Positions 1 to 6,130 of a DNA stretch of 31,044 bases are shown piece by piece. The stretch comes from a virus: positions 1-31,044 of IMG/VR virus record IMGVR_UViG_3300032092_000153. The stretch is one strand, 5' to 3'. The notes under the pieces are model-generated. The model was not told the origin of the DNA and did no database searches. It worked only from the letters and a program-made list of their open reading frames with translations. Within the stretch, counting starts at the first letter, position 1, and each line of letters starts with the position of its first letter. The position numbers and the translations under genes were made by a program.

Positions 1-77
1 AGGATGACGAGCCGCTGGTCGATGCAATATCCACTGTGCTGGTGATGATGAACGGCAGAGAGGACGCGGCGCAATGA
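1..77 (+). CDS. C-terminal end of an unidentified phage gene (partial)
   Basis: The frame beginning at base 3 is open from the window edge to a TGA at 75-77, giving 24 residues that end in ...NGREDAAQ. The stop overlaps the next ATG as ATGA, the same junction used throughout this operon, which supports it being a real gene end. The visible piece is acidic at its start and too short for any family call. Confidence 0.6.
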   Translation, partial: DDEPLVDAISTVLVMMNGREDAAQ

Positions 78-301
78 CCCCCGTGCATTGGGTGAGTACC
101 TACGACCACGAGTCGAAAGAGCACATCGACTACGCCTATACATCTGAGGTCAAGGCTGTCATCGAGAAGTTGCCCGCAGGATGGGTGCTGTGCATTGATG
201 GCAAATGGGTGGCGCGTACCGCCCAAGGACTACGTGCGGACTTTGATTCAAAAGACGAAGCACTATCATTTTTAACCCTGCTCGTAAGCGCAGGAAATTG
301 A
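74..301 (+). CDS. Hypothetical phage protein, 75 aa
   Basis: A small soluble protein without recognised domain. It starts at an ATG that overlaps the preceding stop by 4 nt (ATGA) and ends 10 nt before the next gene, so it fits the polycistronic early operon. The sequence alternates aromatic and charged residues (HWVSTYDHES, GWVLCIDGKW), and there is no signal peptide or membrane segment. Function is unknown. Confidence 0.65.
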   Translation: MTPVHWVSTYDHESKEHIDYAYTSEVKAVIEKLPAGWVLCIDGKWVARTAQGLRADFDSKDEALSFLTLLVSAGN

Positions 302-311
302 GGAGAACACC

Positions 312-581
312 ATGAGTACTAGCGGTACTTTATTTTGGCGGTTTGCAATGGGCACAAACGGCATCGAACCATGCTGGGAGGTGTACCAGCGCCGAGAATT
401 GAGACTGGCACCAATACTTGTGGCGTATGCCAAACGCGCTAAAGATGGCGGCTGGTTCGTGCGTATCGGCAACGTGAACCGCGACCCGTCATCCGAAAAG
501 ATATACATTGATGAGAATGTGTTTCCGCCATCGTTTATGACGAGCATGCTTCACATGACGCACACACCTCCAGGAGATTGA
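312..581 (+). CDS. Hypothetical phage protein, 89 aa
   Basis: The start has a good ribosome binding site (AGGAG about 7 nt upstream of the ATG). The protein has a Trp/Tyr-rich first half (FWRFAMGTNG, CWEVYQRREL) and a second half reading GGWFVRIGNV, suggestive of a small beta-rich fold. No known motif is seen. It ends 1 nt before the next start codon, so it is cotranscribed with the MGYRSDV-type gene. A long frame on the opposite strand here is only a shadow. Confidence 0.65.
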   Translation: MSTSGTLFWRFAMGTNGIEPCWEVYQRRELRLAPILVAYAKRAKDGGWFVRIGNVNRDPSSEKIYIDENVFPPSFMTSMLHMTHTPPGD

Positions 582-582
582 C

Positions 583-972
583 ATGGGATACAGATCAGAT
601 GTAGTGGCAATTGTCTATGCGATACACGAACCATTCGCTGGGCAAACGGTGTTTGCCATTGACAAAAAAAGATACCCCCTACTCAAAACTTTGATGAACA
701 CGACATTCAAAGACATCACAGAGATGTGGGGTAGGCATTTCAAATGGTATGACAAAGATGGGGTGCTCGCATTCAACGTTGAGTCCATCAAGTGGTACGA
801 CAACGACCGAGACATAAAGGCGTTTGAGAAGTTTCTAAAAGAAATTGAGCGCTGTGGGTTTGAGTATGAGTTTACTCGTGTCGGAGAGAACCGCGATGAC
901 ATAGAGACACACGAGTCCTCCAGAGCCCTTGGGTTGGTTCAAGTGGAAACAAAAATTCGGATTGATATATGA
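583..972 (+). CDS. Conserved phage protein of the MGYRSDV N-terminus type, 129 aa
   Basis: The N-terminus MGYRSDVVAIVYA is a signature I recognise from a widespread group of small phage proteins of unknown function. The centre contains alternating charged and aromatic residues (HFKWYDKDG, ESIKWYDNDRDI) and ends with a likely helix-strand unit (KFLKEIERCGFEYEFTRVGE). AGGAG precedes the ATG at about 7 nt. It probably folds into a small alpha/beta domain. No catalytic residues are apparent and the role is unknown; membership of the family is from memory of the signature only. Confidence 0.75.
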   Translation: MGYRSDVVAIVYAIHEPFAGQTVFAIDKKRYPLLKTLMNTTFKDITEMWGRHFKWYDKDGVLAFNVESIKWYDNDRDIKAFEKFLKEIERCGFEYEFTRVGENRDDIETHESSRALGLVQVETKIRIDI

Positions 973-982
973 AAGGCACATC

Positions 983-1609
983 ATGGAATTAACTGCACAA
1001 CAACTGAAAGAGCGCGACCCCAAGCGGTTCGAGCGAGAGTTATACAGGTGGCAAGAGCATTGCCTATGGGATGAATGGTATGACACCGTAGAGCAAAACT
1101 TCACCGATGAGATGGCGGCACGCGGCATACAGGTAGACAAGATATCGTTCAGCGGTTTCTATTCGCAGGGTAGCTACGCCAGCTTTGACGGCAAGGTCGT
1201 TGTCCACAAGTGGATGGCGGCTGAAACCTATGACGCTGGGCAGACCTATGCCGAGGCATTCCCTGCGCTGTACTTGGCCGCTGAACAAGATAGGTCGGCG
1301 TTGTTTGTGAGTACGAGTTACAGGGGCAATACGCACTTCAATTTCGAGGTGAATTTTATTGACACCCAACCGGCTGGGATATTCCAACATCTTGACGAGG
1401 ACGCATGGCGTGAGTTGGTTGTACAGCAAGATGACGCATCGAACCTGGAATCTAATATTAGATGGTTTATTGAATCAAAGAACAACGAGTTGTTCAAGCA
1501 ACTGCAAGACGAGTACGAGCACTTGACGAGTGAGGAATCATTCCTTGAGTCATGCGAAGCAAACGAAGTAACTTTTAACCTGGAGAACGACGATGAAGTT
1601 TGTAATTAA
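983..1609 (+). CDS. Conserved phage protein with FSGFYSQG motif, 208 aa
   Basis: I chose the ATG at 983, ten bases after the previous stop and with a GAAAGG element upstream, rather than the in-frame ATG at 929 that would overlap the preceding gene by 44 nt. Residues 54-70 (FSGFYSQGSYASFDG) match a motif found in many phage proteins of unknown function, usually written GFxSQGDGAxFxG; here Asp and the second Gly are replaced by Ser and Tyr. The C-terminal part is acidic with a helical stretch (EYEHLTSEESFLES). The gene contains one copy of a 12-bp palindrome (1451-1462) inside its coding sequence and overlaps the next gene by 17 nt. Confidence 0.75.
   Translation: MELTAQQLKERDPKRFERELYRWQEHCLWDEWYDTVEQNFTDEMAARGIQVDKISFSGFYSQGSYASFDGKVVVHKWMAAETYDAGQTYAEAFPALYLAAEQDRSALFVSTSYRGNTHFNFEVNFIDTQPAGIFQHLDEDAWRELVVQQDDASNLESNIRWFIESKNNELFKQLQDEYEHLTSEESFLESCEANEVTFNLENDDEVCN
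1451..1462. repeat. 12-bp perfect palindrome, copy 1
   Basis: The sequence TCTAATATTAGA is a perfect inverted repeat with no loop, lying inside the coding sequence of the FSGFYSQG-motif gene. An identical copy lies at 3270-3281. Both copies are followed by [T/C]GG and preceded by A, so the shared context extends to about 16 bp. It could be a protein-binding site or a modification site; its role is unknown. Confidence 0.6.
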
Positions 1610-1853
1610 GTTTGAAGACCATCAGGTCATCTTGAACGAGGCGCAGTTGACTGTGTTTATGAAGGCACTCTCGGGGGCCGAGGTGCTGGTTGACCACAGG
1701 GTAGACAAAGGCAACGGAACCCACGGATATGACATGAGTTACATCCACAACATCGGCACCTTGTCCGCTACTGCCATCCGCGCAACTGTGTTGGACGAGA
1801 CCACCTACGGCGCAATTAAATTTATCACTGCACAAGGAGCTAAAAATGACTGA
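1593..1853 (+). CDS. Hypothetical phage protein, 86 aa
   Basis: Starts at an ATG with a GGAGAACGACG leader and overlaps the preceding gene by 17 nt. The first third is strand-rich (MKFVIKFEDHQVIL), followed by a helix (EAQLTVFMKALSGAEV), a polar loop with DKGNGTHGYD, and a final strand/helix. This looks like a small alpha/beta domain. No family recognised. It ends overlapping the DUF3150-like gene by 8 nt, so translation of the two is probably coupled. Confidence 0.65.
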   Translation: MKFVIKFEDHQVILNEAQLTVFMKALSGAEVLVDHRVDKGNGTHGYDMSYIHNIGTLSATAIRATVLDETTYGAIKFITAQGAKND

Positions 1854-2772
1854 TAACGTAATGGCTGGCGTAGCACGCGCCGCAATGTTGGTTGACCTGC
1901 AAATCTCGATCTACTCGGGCAAGAAGCAGGACAAGCGCACACAAGACGAGGTGACCACCTCCAAGGGGTCGGGGTCTAAACGCGCCGCCTCTGTGTACAA
2001 GAACCTGTTTGCCGAGTGCAAAGAGTTGGACGAGATCACCAAGTTCCAAGCACGGGCCCGCACTGAGCACTACCGCTTGACCCAACCTTGGAATGACTAT
2101 GGTGCGCGGCTGTTGCCCACCGCACTGTTGCAGGACTACAGCAAGACGATCGACCGCTATCGTGTGGAGTTTGATCGCTTGGTGGATGTGTTCCTCAACA
2201 AGTACGACCTGCTGGTTGCCGCCGCCGCGTTCCAGTTGGGCTCACTGTTCAATCGCTCAGAGTACCCAAGCCGTGCGCAGGTTGCCCGCAAGTTCCGCAT
2301 GGAGGTGTCATACACACCACTGCCTACCTCTGGTGACTTTCGCTTAGATGTTGAGAGCGAGGTGCAGCGTGACCTCATACGGCAGTACGAGAAGCGCTTA
2401 GAGGTGCAGTTGCAAGCCGCCGCCCAAGATTCATGGAGCCGACTGCACGATGCGTTGCACCGCCTGAGTGACCGCTTGGTGGTTGAGGAGGACGGCAAGA
2501 AGCGCAAGTTCCACGACACCATGGTGACTGGTGCGGTTGAGTTGTGCGAGTTGTTGACCCAGATGAACATAACCAAAGACCCTGCGCTGGAGAAAGCTAG
2601 GCGTAAGTTAGAGGAGGTATTGTCCGGGGTAACGCCTCAAGAGTTGCGTGAAGAAGATGGCACCCGCATCTTGGTCAAGCAGAAGGTCGATGAAATCCTG
2701 GGCGCATTTGATTGGGGAGTAGACGATGGCAAAAACGATGACGATTCGAGTCACGGGTTGGGGGATGCTTGA
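1846..2772 (+). CDS. DUF3150-like phage protein, 308 aa
   Basis: The N-terminal LVDLQISIYSGKKQDK (residues 15-30) followed by PWNDYGARLLP (81-91) matches my memory of the DUF3150 group of phage proteins; the assignment is from pattern and not a search. The rest is almost entirely helical and highly charged, with likely coiled-coil stretches at about 95-125 and 180-230. No catalytic motif is visible. An AAGGAG box precedes the ATG. DUF3150 genes in other phages often lie close to MoxR/CobS-type AAA+ ATPase and VWA (CobT-like) genes; none is visible here, though upstream sequence is missing. Function is unknown. Confidence 0.7.
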   Translation: MTDNVMAGVARAAMLVDLQISIYSGKKQDKRTQDEVTTSKGSGSKRAASVYKNLFAECKELDEITKFQARARTEHYRLTQPWNDYGARLLPTALLQDYSKTIDRYRVEFDRLVDVFLNKYDLLVAAAAFQLGSLFNRSEYPSRAQVARKFRMEVSYTPLPTSGDFRLDVESEVQRDLIRQYEKRLEVQLQAAAQDSWSRLHDALHRLSDRLVVEEDGKKRKFHDTMVTGAVELCELLTQMNITKDPALEKARRKLEEVLSGVTPQELREEDGTRILVKQKVDEILGAFDWGVDDGKNDDDSSHGLGDA

Positions 2773-3079
2773 TGCACAAAGGCAACTCGACAACTGGATG
2801 TACAGCAGACCCAAAAGAAAGGACACGATGAAAGATGAAGAACGAGAGTACAGATACGAAGAACGCGATGGGGGGTTTCTCCTCAAGTGTTGGCATGACG
2901 GTCGGGAGACTACGACCAGAGGCCACTATCACGAGCGCCCAGCGTGGCTTGAGCCAATCCTCGCTGTGGCAAAGATCAACGGGTCGGCGAAGCGGGTTAA
3001 GGAACCTCCGCCAGATTTTATTTGCTGGTTTCGCACCACTGCATCCGGCGCACTCACCGAGTTTATTGAACTGGAATGA
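2726..3079 (+). CDS. Hypothetical phage protein, 117 aa
   Basis: The ATG at 2726 has a strong GGGGAG box at proper spacing but overlaps the upstream gene by 47 nt. A second in-frame ATG at 2828, with AGGA upstream, would give an 83-aa product starting MKDEEREYRYEE, and I cannot rule it out. The central part (YRYEERDGGFLLKCWHDG) looks like antiparallel strands. No family recognised. A second frame open through this gene only becomes a real gene after 3081. Confidence 0.6.
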   Translation: MAKTMTIRVTGWGMLDAQRQLDNWMYSRPKRKDTMKDEEREYRYEERDGGFLLKCWHDGRETTTRGHYHERPAWLEPILAVAKINGSAKRVKEPPPDFICWFRTTASGALTEFIELE

Positions 3080-3080
3080 C

Positions 3081-3263
3081 ATGACATACGACAACCTGAC
3101 CGACCAAGAACTTTTACGCCATGTTGACGGCATGACGGGGCTTACCAAAGTCCTTGCTGAACGTCTTGAGATGCGCTTGAGAGACATCGAGGAACTTGAG
3201 CATGCGCTTGGCAAGCGACTGCCCAAGGACGACAACAACCCCGCGCAGATGCGCTTGTTCTAA
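3081..3263 (+). CDS. Small helical hypothetical protein, 60 aa
   Basis: The ATG lies one base after the stop of the upstream gene. The frame stays open upstream of it, but that part is a shadow of the preceding gene. The protein is charged and helical (DQELLRHVDG, LAERLEMRLRDIEELEHALG), likely a helical hairpin or short coiled coil, and ends in RLF. The ribosome binding site is weak, suggesting coupling to the gene above. Function unknown. Confidence 0.6.
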   Translation: MTYDNLTDQELLRHVDGMTGLTKVLAERLEMRLRDIEELEHALGKRLPKDDNNPAQMRLF

Positions 3264-3269
3264 CCCCCA

Positions 3270-3281
3270 TCTAATATTAGA
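3270..3281. repeat. 12-bp perfect palindrome, copy 2, upstream of winged-helix gene
   Basis: A second exact copy of TCTAATATTAGA sits in the 29-nt gap between two genes, directly before the GGAG ribosome binding site of the winged-helix gene that starts at 3293. This is one of the few real intergenic gaps in the early operon. The position suits an operator or regulatory site, but no promoter elements can be assigned around it. Confidence 0.6.
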
Positions 3282-3292
3282 CGGAGCACAAC

Positions 3293-3799
3293 ATGCCTGA
3301 TATGCAAACAGCACTCGCAAACGTTTTAAATAGTTGGAATCAACCAGAGATCAAACCCGTGAACACAACTCAACCAGACAAACGCACCCACCTCATTAAA
3401 TTTGTGCCGACCAACAACGTTACGCGCACCACTTTTAACTACATCAAGCTGAACCCAGGGATTACTGGCGGAGAGGTAAGCCGCGCTCTCGTGGCGCAGG
3501 GGTTTAAACAGGGTTCCACCTCGTCTGTGATGACACAGTTGCTGGCGCATGGGCAGATACGCCGGGATGCCGAGCGAAAGCTATATGCGCTAGTGGACGA
3601 ATATGTCCCGATCAAGAATTCCGCAAAACGCAAAGCGGCCAAATCTGCAAAAGTCAAGGCGGTCAAGGCGGTCAAGGCACCCAAGCCAGCGGCACCTGAG
3701 ATCAAGCCCGCAACAGATGTGGGCGTGATGCTGTCCACCATGTCCATCACCCAGGCTCGGGCTTTGTACGATGAACTCAAAAAGATCTTTGGTGGTTGA
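3293..3799 (+). CDS. Putative winged-helix DNA-binding phage protein, 168 aa
   Basis: Residues 44-105 read as a winged helix: helix (TRTTFNYIKLNPG), GGEVSRALVAQGF, then a recognition-helix-like STSSVMTQLLAHG followed by a wing QIRRDAERKLYAL. It is followed by a basic Lys/Ala/Val-rich linker (107-132) containing a three-fold KAV repeat, then a short C-terminal helix with QARALYDELKKIFGG. This arrangement recurs in phage proteins of unknown function. The likely role is DNA binding, either regulatory or nucleoid-like. Its start is preceded by GGAG and the 12-bp palindrome, so autoregulation is possible but untested. Confidence 0.7.
   Translation: MPDMQTALANVLNSWNQPEIKPVNTTQPDKRTHLIKFVPTNNVTRTTFNYIKLNPGITGGEVSRALVAQGFKQGSTSSVMTQLLAHGQIRRDAERKLYALVDEYVPIKNSAKRKAAKSAKVKAVKAVKAPKPAAPEIKPATDVGVMLSTMSITQARALYDELKKIFGG
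3653..3679 (+). repeat. Three 9-bp tandem repeats encoding the KAV linker
   Basis: GTCAAGGCG is repeated almost perfectly three times (the last copy ends in A). It encodes the basic K-A-V linker between the winged helix and the C-terminal helix of the 3293-3799 protein. Repeat number could vary between relatives by slippage, changing linker length and charge. Confidence 0.8.
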
Positions 3800-3800
3800 C

Positions 3801-4004
3801 ATGAAAGCCATATTGGAATTCACATACCCGGAAGATCAGGACAAGTTGCGGCATGCCCTCAACGGCACCAAAGCCATACACGCATTGACTGACATTCAAA
3901 TGACGGTGCGTAGCTACTTCAAGCATGATGCCGACCCATTGATGGTGCTGGCGCTGGTCAGGGACTTAACCAACACAGCGCTCAACGAGTGCGGGGAGGA
4001 ATGA
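3801..4004 (+). CDS. Conserved small phage protein (EFTYPED type), 67 aa
   Basis: I chose ATG 3801, one base after the previous stop, with GGTGG upstream; the in-frame ATG at 3771 lies within the preceding gene. The sequence pattern MKAILEFTYPEDQDKL ... LTDIQMTVRSYFKH is typical of a small phage protein family that I recognise by pattern but whose function is unknown. It is predicted to be an N-terminal strand followed by helices. Its stop overlaps the next start (TGATG). Confidence 0.7.
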   Translation: MKAILEFTYPEDQDKLRHALNGTKAIHALTDIQMTVRSYFKHDADPLMVLALVRDLTNTALNECGEE

Positions 4005-4126
4005 TGGAGACTATCGTTGTAACGATTCTGTTGGGCGGCATAGGGTTCATTGTCTGCGGCTTTGTGCTGATTGGGCTGATGCACCTGTGGTTCTGGATGG
4101 ACGAGAACGAAAGGGGGGACAGATGA
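4004..4126 (+). CDS. Small single-pass membrane protein, 40 aa
   Basis: An ATG at 4004 (alternative at 4001, one codon longer) lies behind a strong GGGGAGGA box and overlaps the previous stop. The product is METIVVTILLGGIGF followed by more hydrophobic residues up to about residue 31, then an acidic/basic tail (WMDENERGDR). That gives one transmembrane helix with a charged C-terminus. It ends in an ATGA overlap with the next gene. Function is unknown; small membrane proteins in this position may act on the host envelope, which is an inference. Confidence 0.65.
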   Translation: METIVVTILLGGIGFIVCGFVLIGLMHLWFWMDENERGDR

Positions 4127-4356
4127 AGCCATACGGATATGTCCGCAAGGAGGGGGGAGGGGTATTTATCTATGGGGAACATCAGTTTCAAAACCCAGAT
4201 GATTACGACCTTGTGCCTATTTACACCAAGGATGCGTTTCTGCAACTCATCAAAGAGATACGCCCCGCGATCAAGCCGCTTGAGGGGATGGGCAAAGGCA
4301 AGACCACGCATGAATGGTTTGACATTTTGGTAGCCGCCATTGAGGAGGCGGCATGA
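4123..4356 (+). CDS. Conserved small phage protein, 77 aa
   Basis: Starts at the ATG at 4123 in an ATGA junction with the membrane protein, behind GGGGGAC; the longer frame from 4087 would run through the upstream gene. It begins MKPYGYVRKEGGGVFIYGE and continues to YDLVPIYTKDAF, a pattern found in small phage proteins of unknown function with a PxYT strand. The C-terminal half is helical. Ends with another ATGA junction. Confidence 0.65.
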   Translation: MKPYGYVRKEGGGVFIYGEHQFQNPDDYDLVPIYTKDAFLQLIKEIRPAIKPLEGMGKGKTTHEWFDILVAAIEEAA

Positions 4357-4586
4357 CCCCGCGAAGCTTTGATATTGACACCTGCAAAGAAGTTGTGGGG
4401 GATGCGCGTATGCGAACCATCGAAGCCAAGGCACGACAAGATGCTGACAACGGCGTTATGGATGCACCAGCAATAGTAAAGGGGACGTACTGGGATGGGG
4501 TGTATTCAGTTATGGAGGCCGTTGTGTACATAACAGCGCACGATAAACGATTGGCCCGGATTCAACGGATGAAGGAGAGAGCATGA
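4353..4586 (+). CDS. Hypothetical phage protein, 77 aa
   Basis: GGAGG precedes the ATG, which overlaps the previous stop by 4 nt. The protein is mostly helical and charged (CKEVVGDARMRTIEAKARQD) with a hydrophobic second half (WDGVYSVMEAVVYITAHDKRL) and a basic C-terminus. No family recognised. The next gene starts within its stop codon. Confidence 0.6.
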   Translation: MTPRSFDIDTCKEVVGDARMRTIEAKARQDADNGVMDAPAIVKGTYWDGVYSVMEAVVYITAHDKRLARIQRMKERA

Positions 4587-4795
4587 AAGTACATCACCTC
4601 AAAGATTGGGACGTCACAGCCATGCTCACTCATGCAAGAGAGCGCATTGAGCCGAAGGAGGCGTGTGTCGTGTTGTTCTACGAAGACGGCGAACTCAAAA
4701 CGCTTTCATCAAACGTGACCAACCAACACGCCGTGTGGATGTATGAACTCGCAAAGCTGATGACGGTACACCAATGCGTATCGCACGAAATTTAG
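4583..4795 (+). CDS. Hypothetical phage protein, 70 aa
   Basis: ATGA junction upstream and a GGAGAG box. The pattern MLTHARERIEP followed by CVVLFYEDGELKTLSSNV and a C-terminal helix (AVWMYELAKLMTVHQ) suggests a compact helix-strand-strand-helix domain. No known family. Its TAG is followed by the AGGAGAG box of the next gene. Confidence 0.6.
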   Translation: MKVHHLKDWDVTAMLTHARERIEPKEACVVLFYEDGELKTLSSNVTNQHAVWMYELAKLMTVHQCVSHEI

Positions 4796-4803
4796 GAGAG
4801 AAC

Positions 4804-5022
4804 ATGAAAGACGCAGAGGACGAAGCATTTGAGCAGTTGGCCTTGAAGCAGGGCCAATGGGAACACACCAGCGGCTGGCGCAAGCGGCAGATCGAACAGG
4901 ATTTTGCCAACATTGATGACGCAAACAACCGCAAGCGCAATGACATTTTGGAAGAGATAGCTACGGAGTTGGAGGCAGAGGCCAAAAACTTTGCTCAGTA
5001 CATTCGGGGGATGAAGCGATGA
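4804..5022 (+). CDS. Small helical hypothetical protein, 72 aa
   Basis: The ATG at 4804 has AGGAGAG at ideal spacing and lies just after the previous stop, so I prefer it to the upstream in-frame ATG at 4774. The protein is highly charged and helical throughout (DAEDEAFEQLALKQ, RNDILEEIATELEAEAKNF), likely coiled coil. Function unknown. Confidence 0.65.
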   Translation: MKDAEDEAFEQLALKQGQWEHTSGWRKRQIEQDFANIDDANNRKRNDILEEIATELEAEAKNFAQYIRGMKR

Positions 5023-5150
5023 CTGAAACACAAATGCTGGTGGTGGTTGGCACAATTTGGATAGCCCCACACCTCGATGAACGGTTTGGAATGATTGTCG
5101 GCACAATTATTTTAATTGTTGCCGCTTGCAAAGGATTGGGGTGGACATGA
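5019..5150 (+). CDS. Small membrane protein, 43 aa
   Basis: ATG at 5019 overlaps the previous stop (ATGA) and the gene ends in an ATGA with the next one. The product has two hydrophobic stretches: residues 6-16 (MLVVVGTIWIA) and 24-38 (GMIVGTIILIVAACK), split by a charged turn (PHLDERF). It may be one or two membrane passes. No family recognised. It is the second tiny membrane protein in this operon, after the one at 4004. Confidence 0.6.
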   Translation: MTETQMLVVVGTIWIAPHLDERFGMIVGTIILIVAACKGLGWT

Positions 5151-5329
5151 AACTAATTGAACTGCATTGGAGTTTCACCAAAGGTGAAGGCTCTGTTAAA
5201 TACACAAAGACGTTTGACGAAGTGGACAAGATTGTTCAGCTTGATATGTTGCAGGACTGCATTGTTGATTTGGAAAACAAATACGCCGCCGTACTGGCGC
5301 AACCTTACGGGAGCAAAACAAATGAGTAA
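5147..5329 (+). CDS. Hypothetical phage protein, 60 aa
   Basis: Starts at ATG 5147 within an ATGA junction, behind GGGGTGG; the in-frame ATG at 5126 falls inside the upstream gene. MKLIELHWSFTKGEG then a helical, acidic middle (FDEVDKIVQLDMLQDCIVDLENKY). No known domain. Overlaps the following gene by 8 nt. Confidence 0.6.
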   Translation: MKLIELHWSFTKGEGSVKYTKTFDEVDKIVQLDMLQDCIVDLENKYAAVLAQPYGSKTNE

Positions 5330-5567
5330 ATGGGACAGCCATAGAGGCAAGGGCAATACCGCCTTCAACATGCTGGCGCAGGCTGGTGATGTTGCAAAGA
5401 TGACACGCGAACACAATACGTGGATGCACGAACGCGGGCAACTGTGTTGGGTGTGCCAGAAAGAATCCCGCCCACAACAAGGATGCGTACTCAACCTAAA
5501 GCCAGGGTTTAAAAAATATGTATGTAAACCCTGCGTTGATGCGCGTAGCGCAAAGGAGAACGCATGA
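5322..5567 (+). CDS. Zinc-ribbon-like small phage protein, 81 aa
   Basis: The ATG at 5322 follows GGGAGC and overlaps the previous gene by 8 nt; the frame is open further upstream only as a shadow. The protein has Cys pairs CWVC (42-45) and CKPC (68-71) about 22 residues apart, consistent with a zinc ribbon or treble-clef-like site; Cys55 is extra. The N-terminus is basic (MSKWDSHRGKG). It could bind nucleic acid or a host protein. The zinc site is inferred from cysteine spacing; the function is unknown. Confidence 0.7.
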   Translation: MSKWDSHRGKGNTAFNMLAQAGDVAKMTREHNTWMHERGQLCWVCQKESRPQQGCVLNLKPGFKKYVCKPCVDARSAKENA

Positions 5568-5716
5568 AAGCAAGACAAGTGTTTCAAGCATTGATGTCCT
5601 CAAAGGGATATACACATGCTGATTTGCACATGACAGGCGACAAGTACACCAACCCCGCTATGCAAAACAGGTGGAATTATTTTCTGGCGGGCTGGGAGAT
5701 GCGAGGTGTGATTTGA
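5564..5716 (+). CDS. Small hypothetical protein, 50 aa
   Basis: ATG 5564 has a strong AAAGGAG box and an ATGA overlap upstream. It encodes 50 residues beginning MKARQVFQALMSSKGY and ending in an aromatic helix (RWNYFLAGWEMRGVI), with no charge bias. The last codons overlap the TTG start of the next gene (TTGA). Confidence 0.6.
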   Translation: MKARQVFQALMSSKGYTHADLHMTGDKYTNPAMQNRWNYFLAGWEMRGVI

Positions 5717-5895
5717 AAGGTGGAGCACGACCGGGCAGTGGGCGCAAGCCCACACTGATCGATGAACGCCGAGCACTCGTACTGCATGAGCAAGGCGAGT
5801 CAATGCAAAAGATTGCCGAGCGGTTCGGTGTTAGCCTACAGGTAATCAAATACTTTTTTAAAAAGCGGAGAAAGCAAAATGGACAAACACGTTAA
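5713..5895 (+). CDS. Short HTH protein with TTG start, 60 aa
   Basis: The reading frame is open upstream, but the N-terminus (GGARPGSGRKP) is the standard beginning of phage HTH/terminase-small-type proteins, and a TTG at 5713 directly precedes it and overlaps the preceding stop as TTGA. I therefore take TTG as the start. Residues 31-50 (MQKIAERFGVSLQVIKYFFK) form a helix-turn-helix, followed by a basic tail. It is too short for a terminase small subunit and no large subunit is nearby; a DNA-binding regulator is more likely. Confidence 0.65.
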   Translation: MKGGARPGSGRKPTLIDERRALVLHEQGESMQKIAERFGVSLQVIKYFFKKRRKQNGQTR

Positions 5896-6130
5896 TGTCA
5901 CCAGAGCAGACGACATGCAAGTCAGCGGCGACCATTACAAGAACATGGCCATCCAGCCGTGGGAACTGATGGAGATGGTGTTGACACACGCAGAGTTTGT
6001 GGGCTACCTCAAGGGCAACATCATCAAGTACAGCCTGCGGGCCGGGCGCAAAGATGGTAGCGATGACTTGGGGAAAGCGCGACACTACATGATGAAGTTA
6101 AAGGAGATACAAAATGGCCGCAACACCTGA
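5879..6130 (+). CDS. DUF3310 family protein (T7 gp1.7-like), 83 aa
   Basis: The sequence has the DUF3310 signature: SGDHYKNMAIQPWEL (16-30), then GYLKGNIIKYSLRAGRKDG (42-60) and DLGKARHYMMKL (63-74). The family includes T7 gp1.7, reported to be a nucleotide kinase, so a role in nucleotide metabolism is possible; whether this short version is active cannot be told. The ATG has GGAG upstream and overlaps the HTH gene by 17 nt. It lies just before the nuclease and polymerase genes, in keeping with a nucleotide or replication role. Confidence 0.85.
   Translation: MDKHVNVTRADDMQVSGDHYKNMAIQPWELMEMVLTHAEFVGYLKGNIIKYSLRAGRKDGSDDLGKARHYMMKLKEIQNGRNT

Noticed and set aside
2835-3080. Upstream extension of the 60-aa gene at 3081
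   Set aside because: It is out of frame over the gene at 2726-3079, and an ATG lies immediately after that gene's stop.
5713-5895. Terminase small subunit call for the GGARPGSGRKP protein
   Set aside because: Only 60 aa and no large terminase subunit or other packaging gene nearby; the N-terminal motif is shared with other phage HTH proteins.
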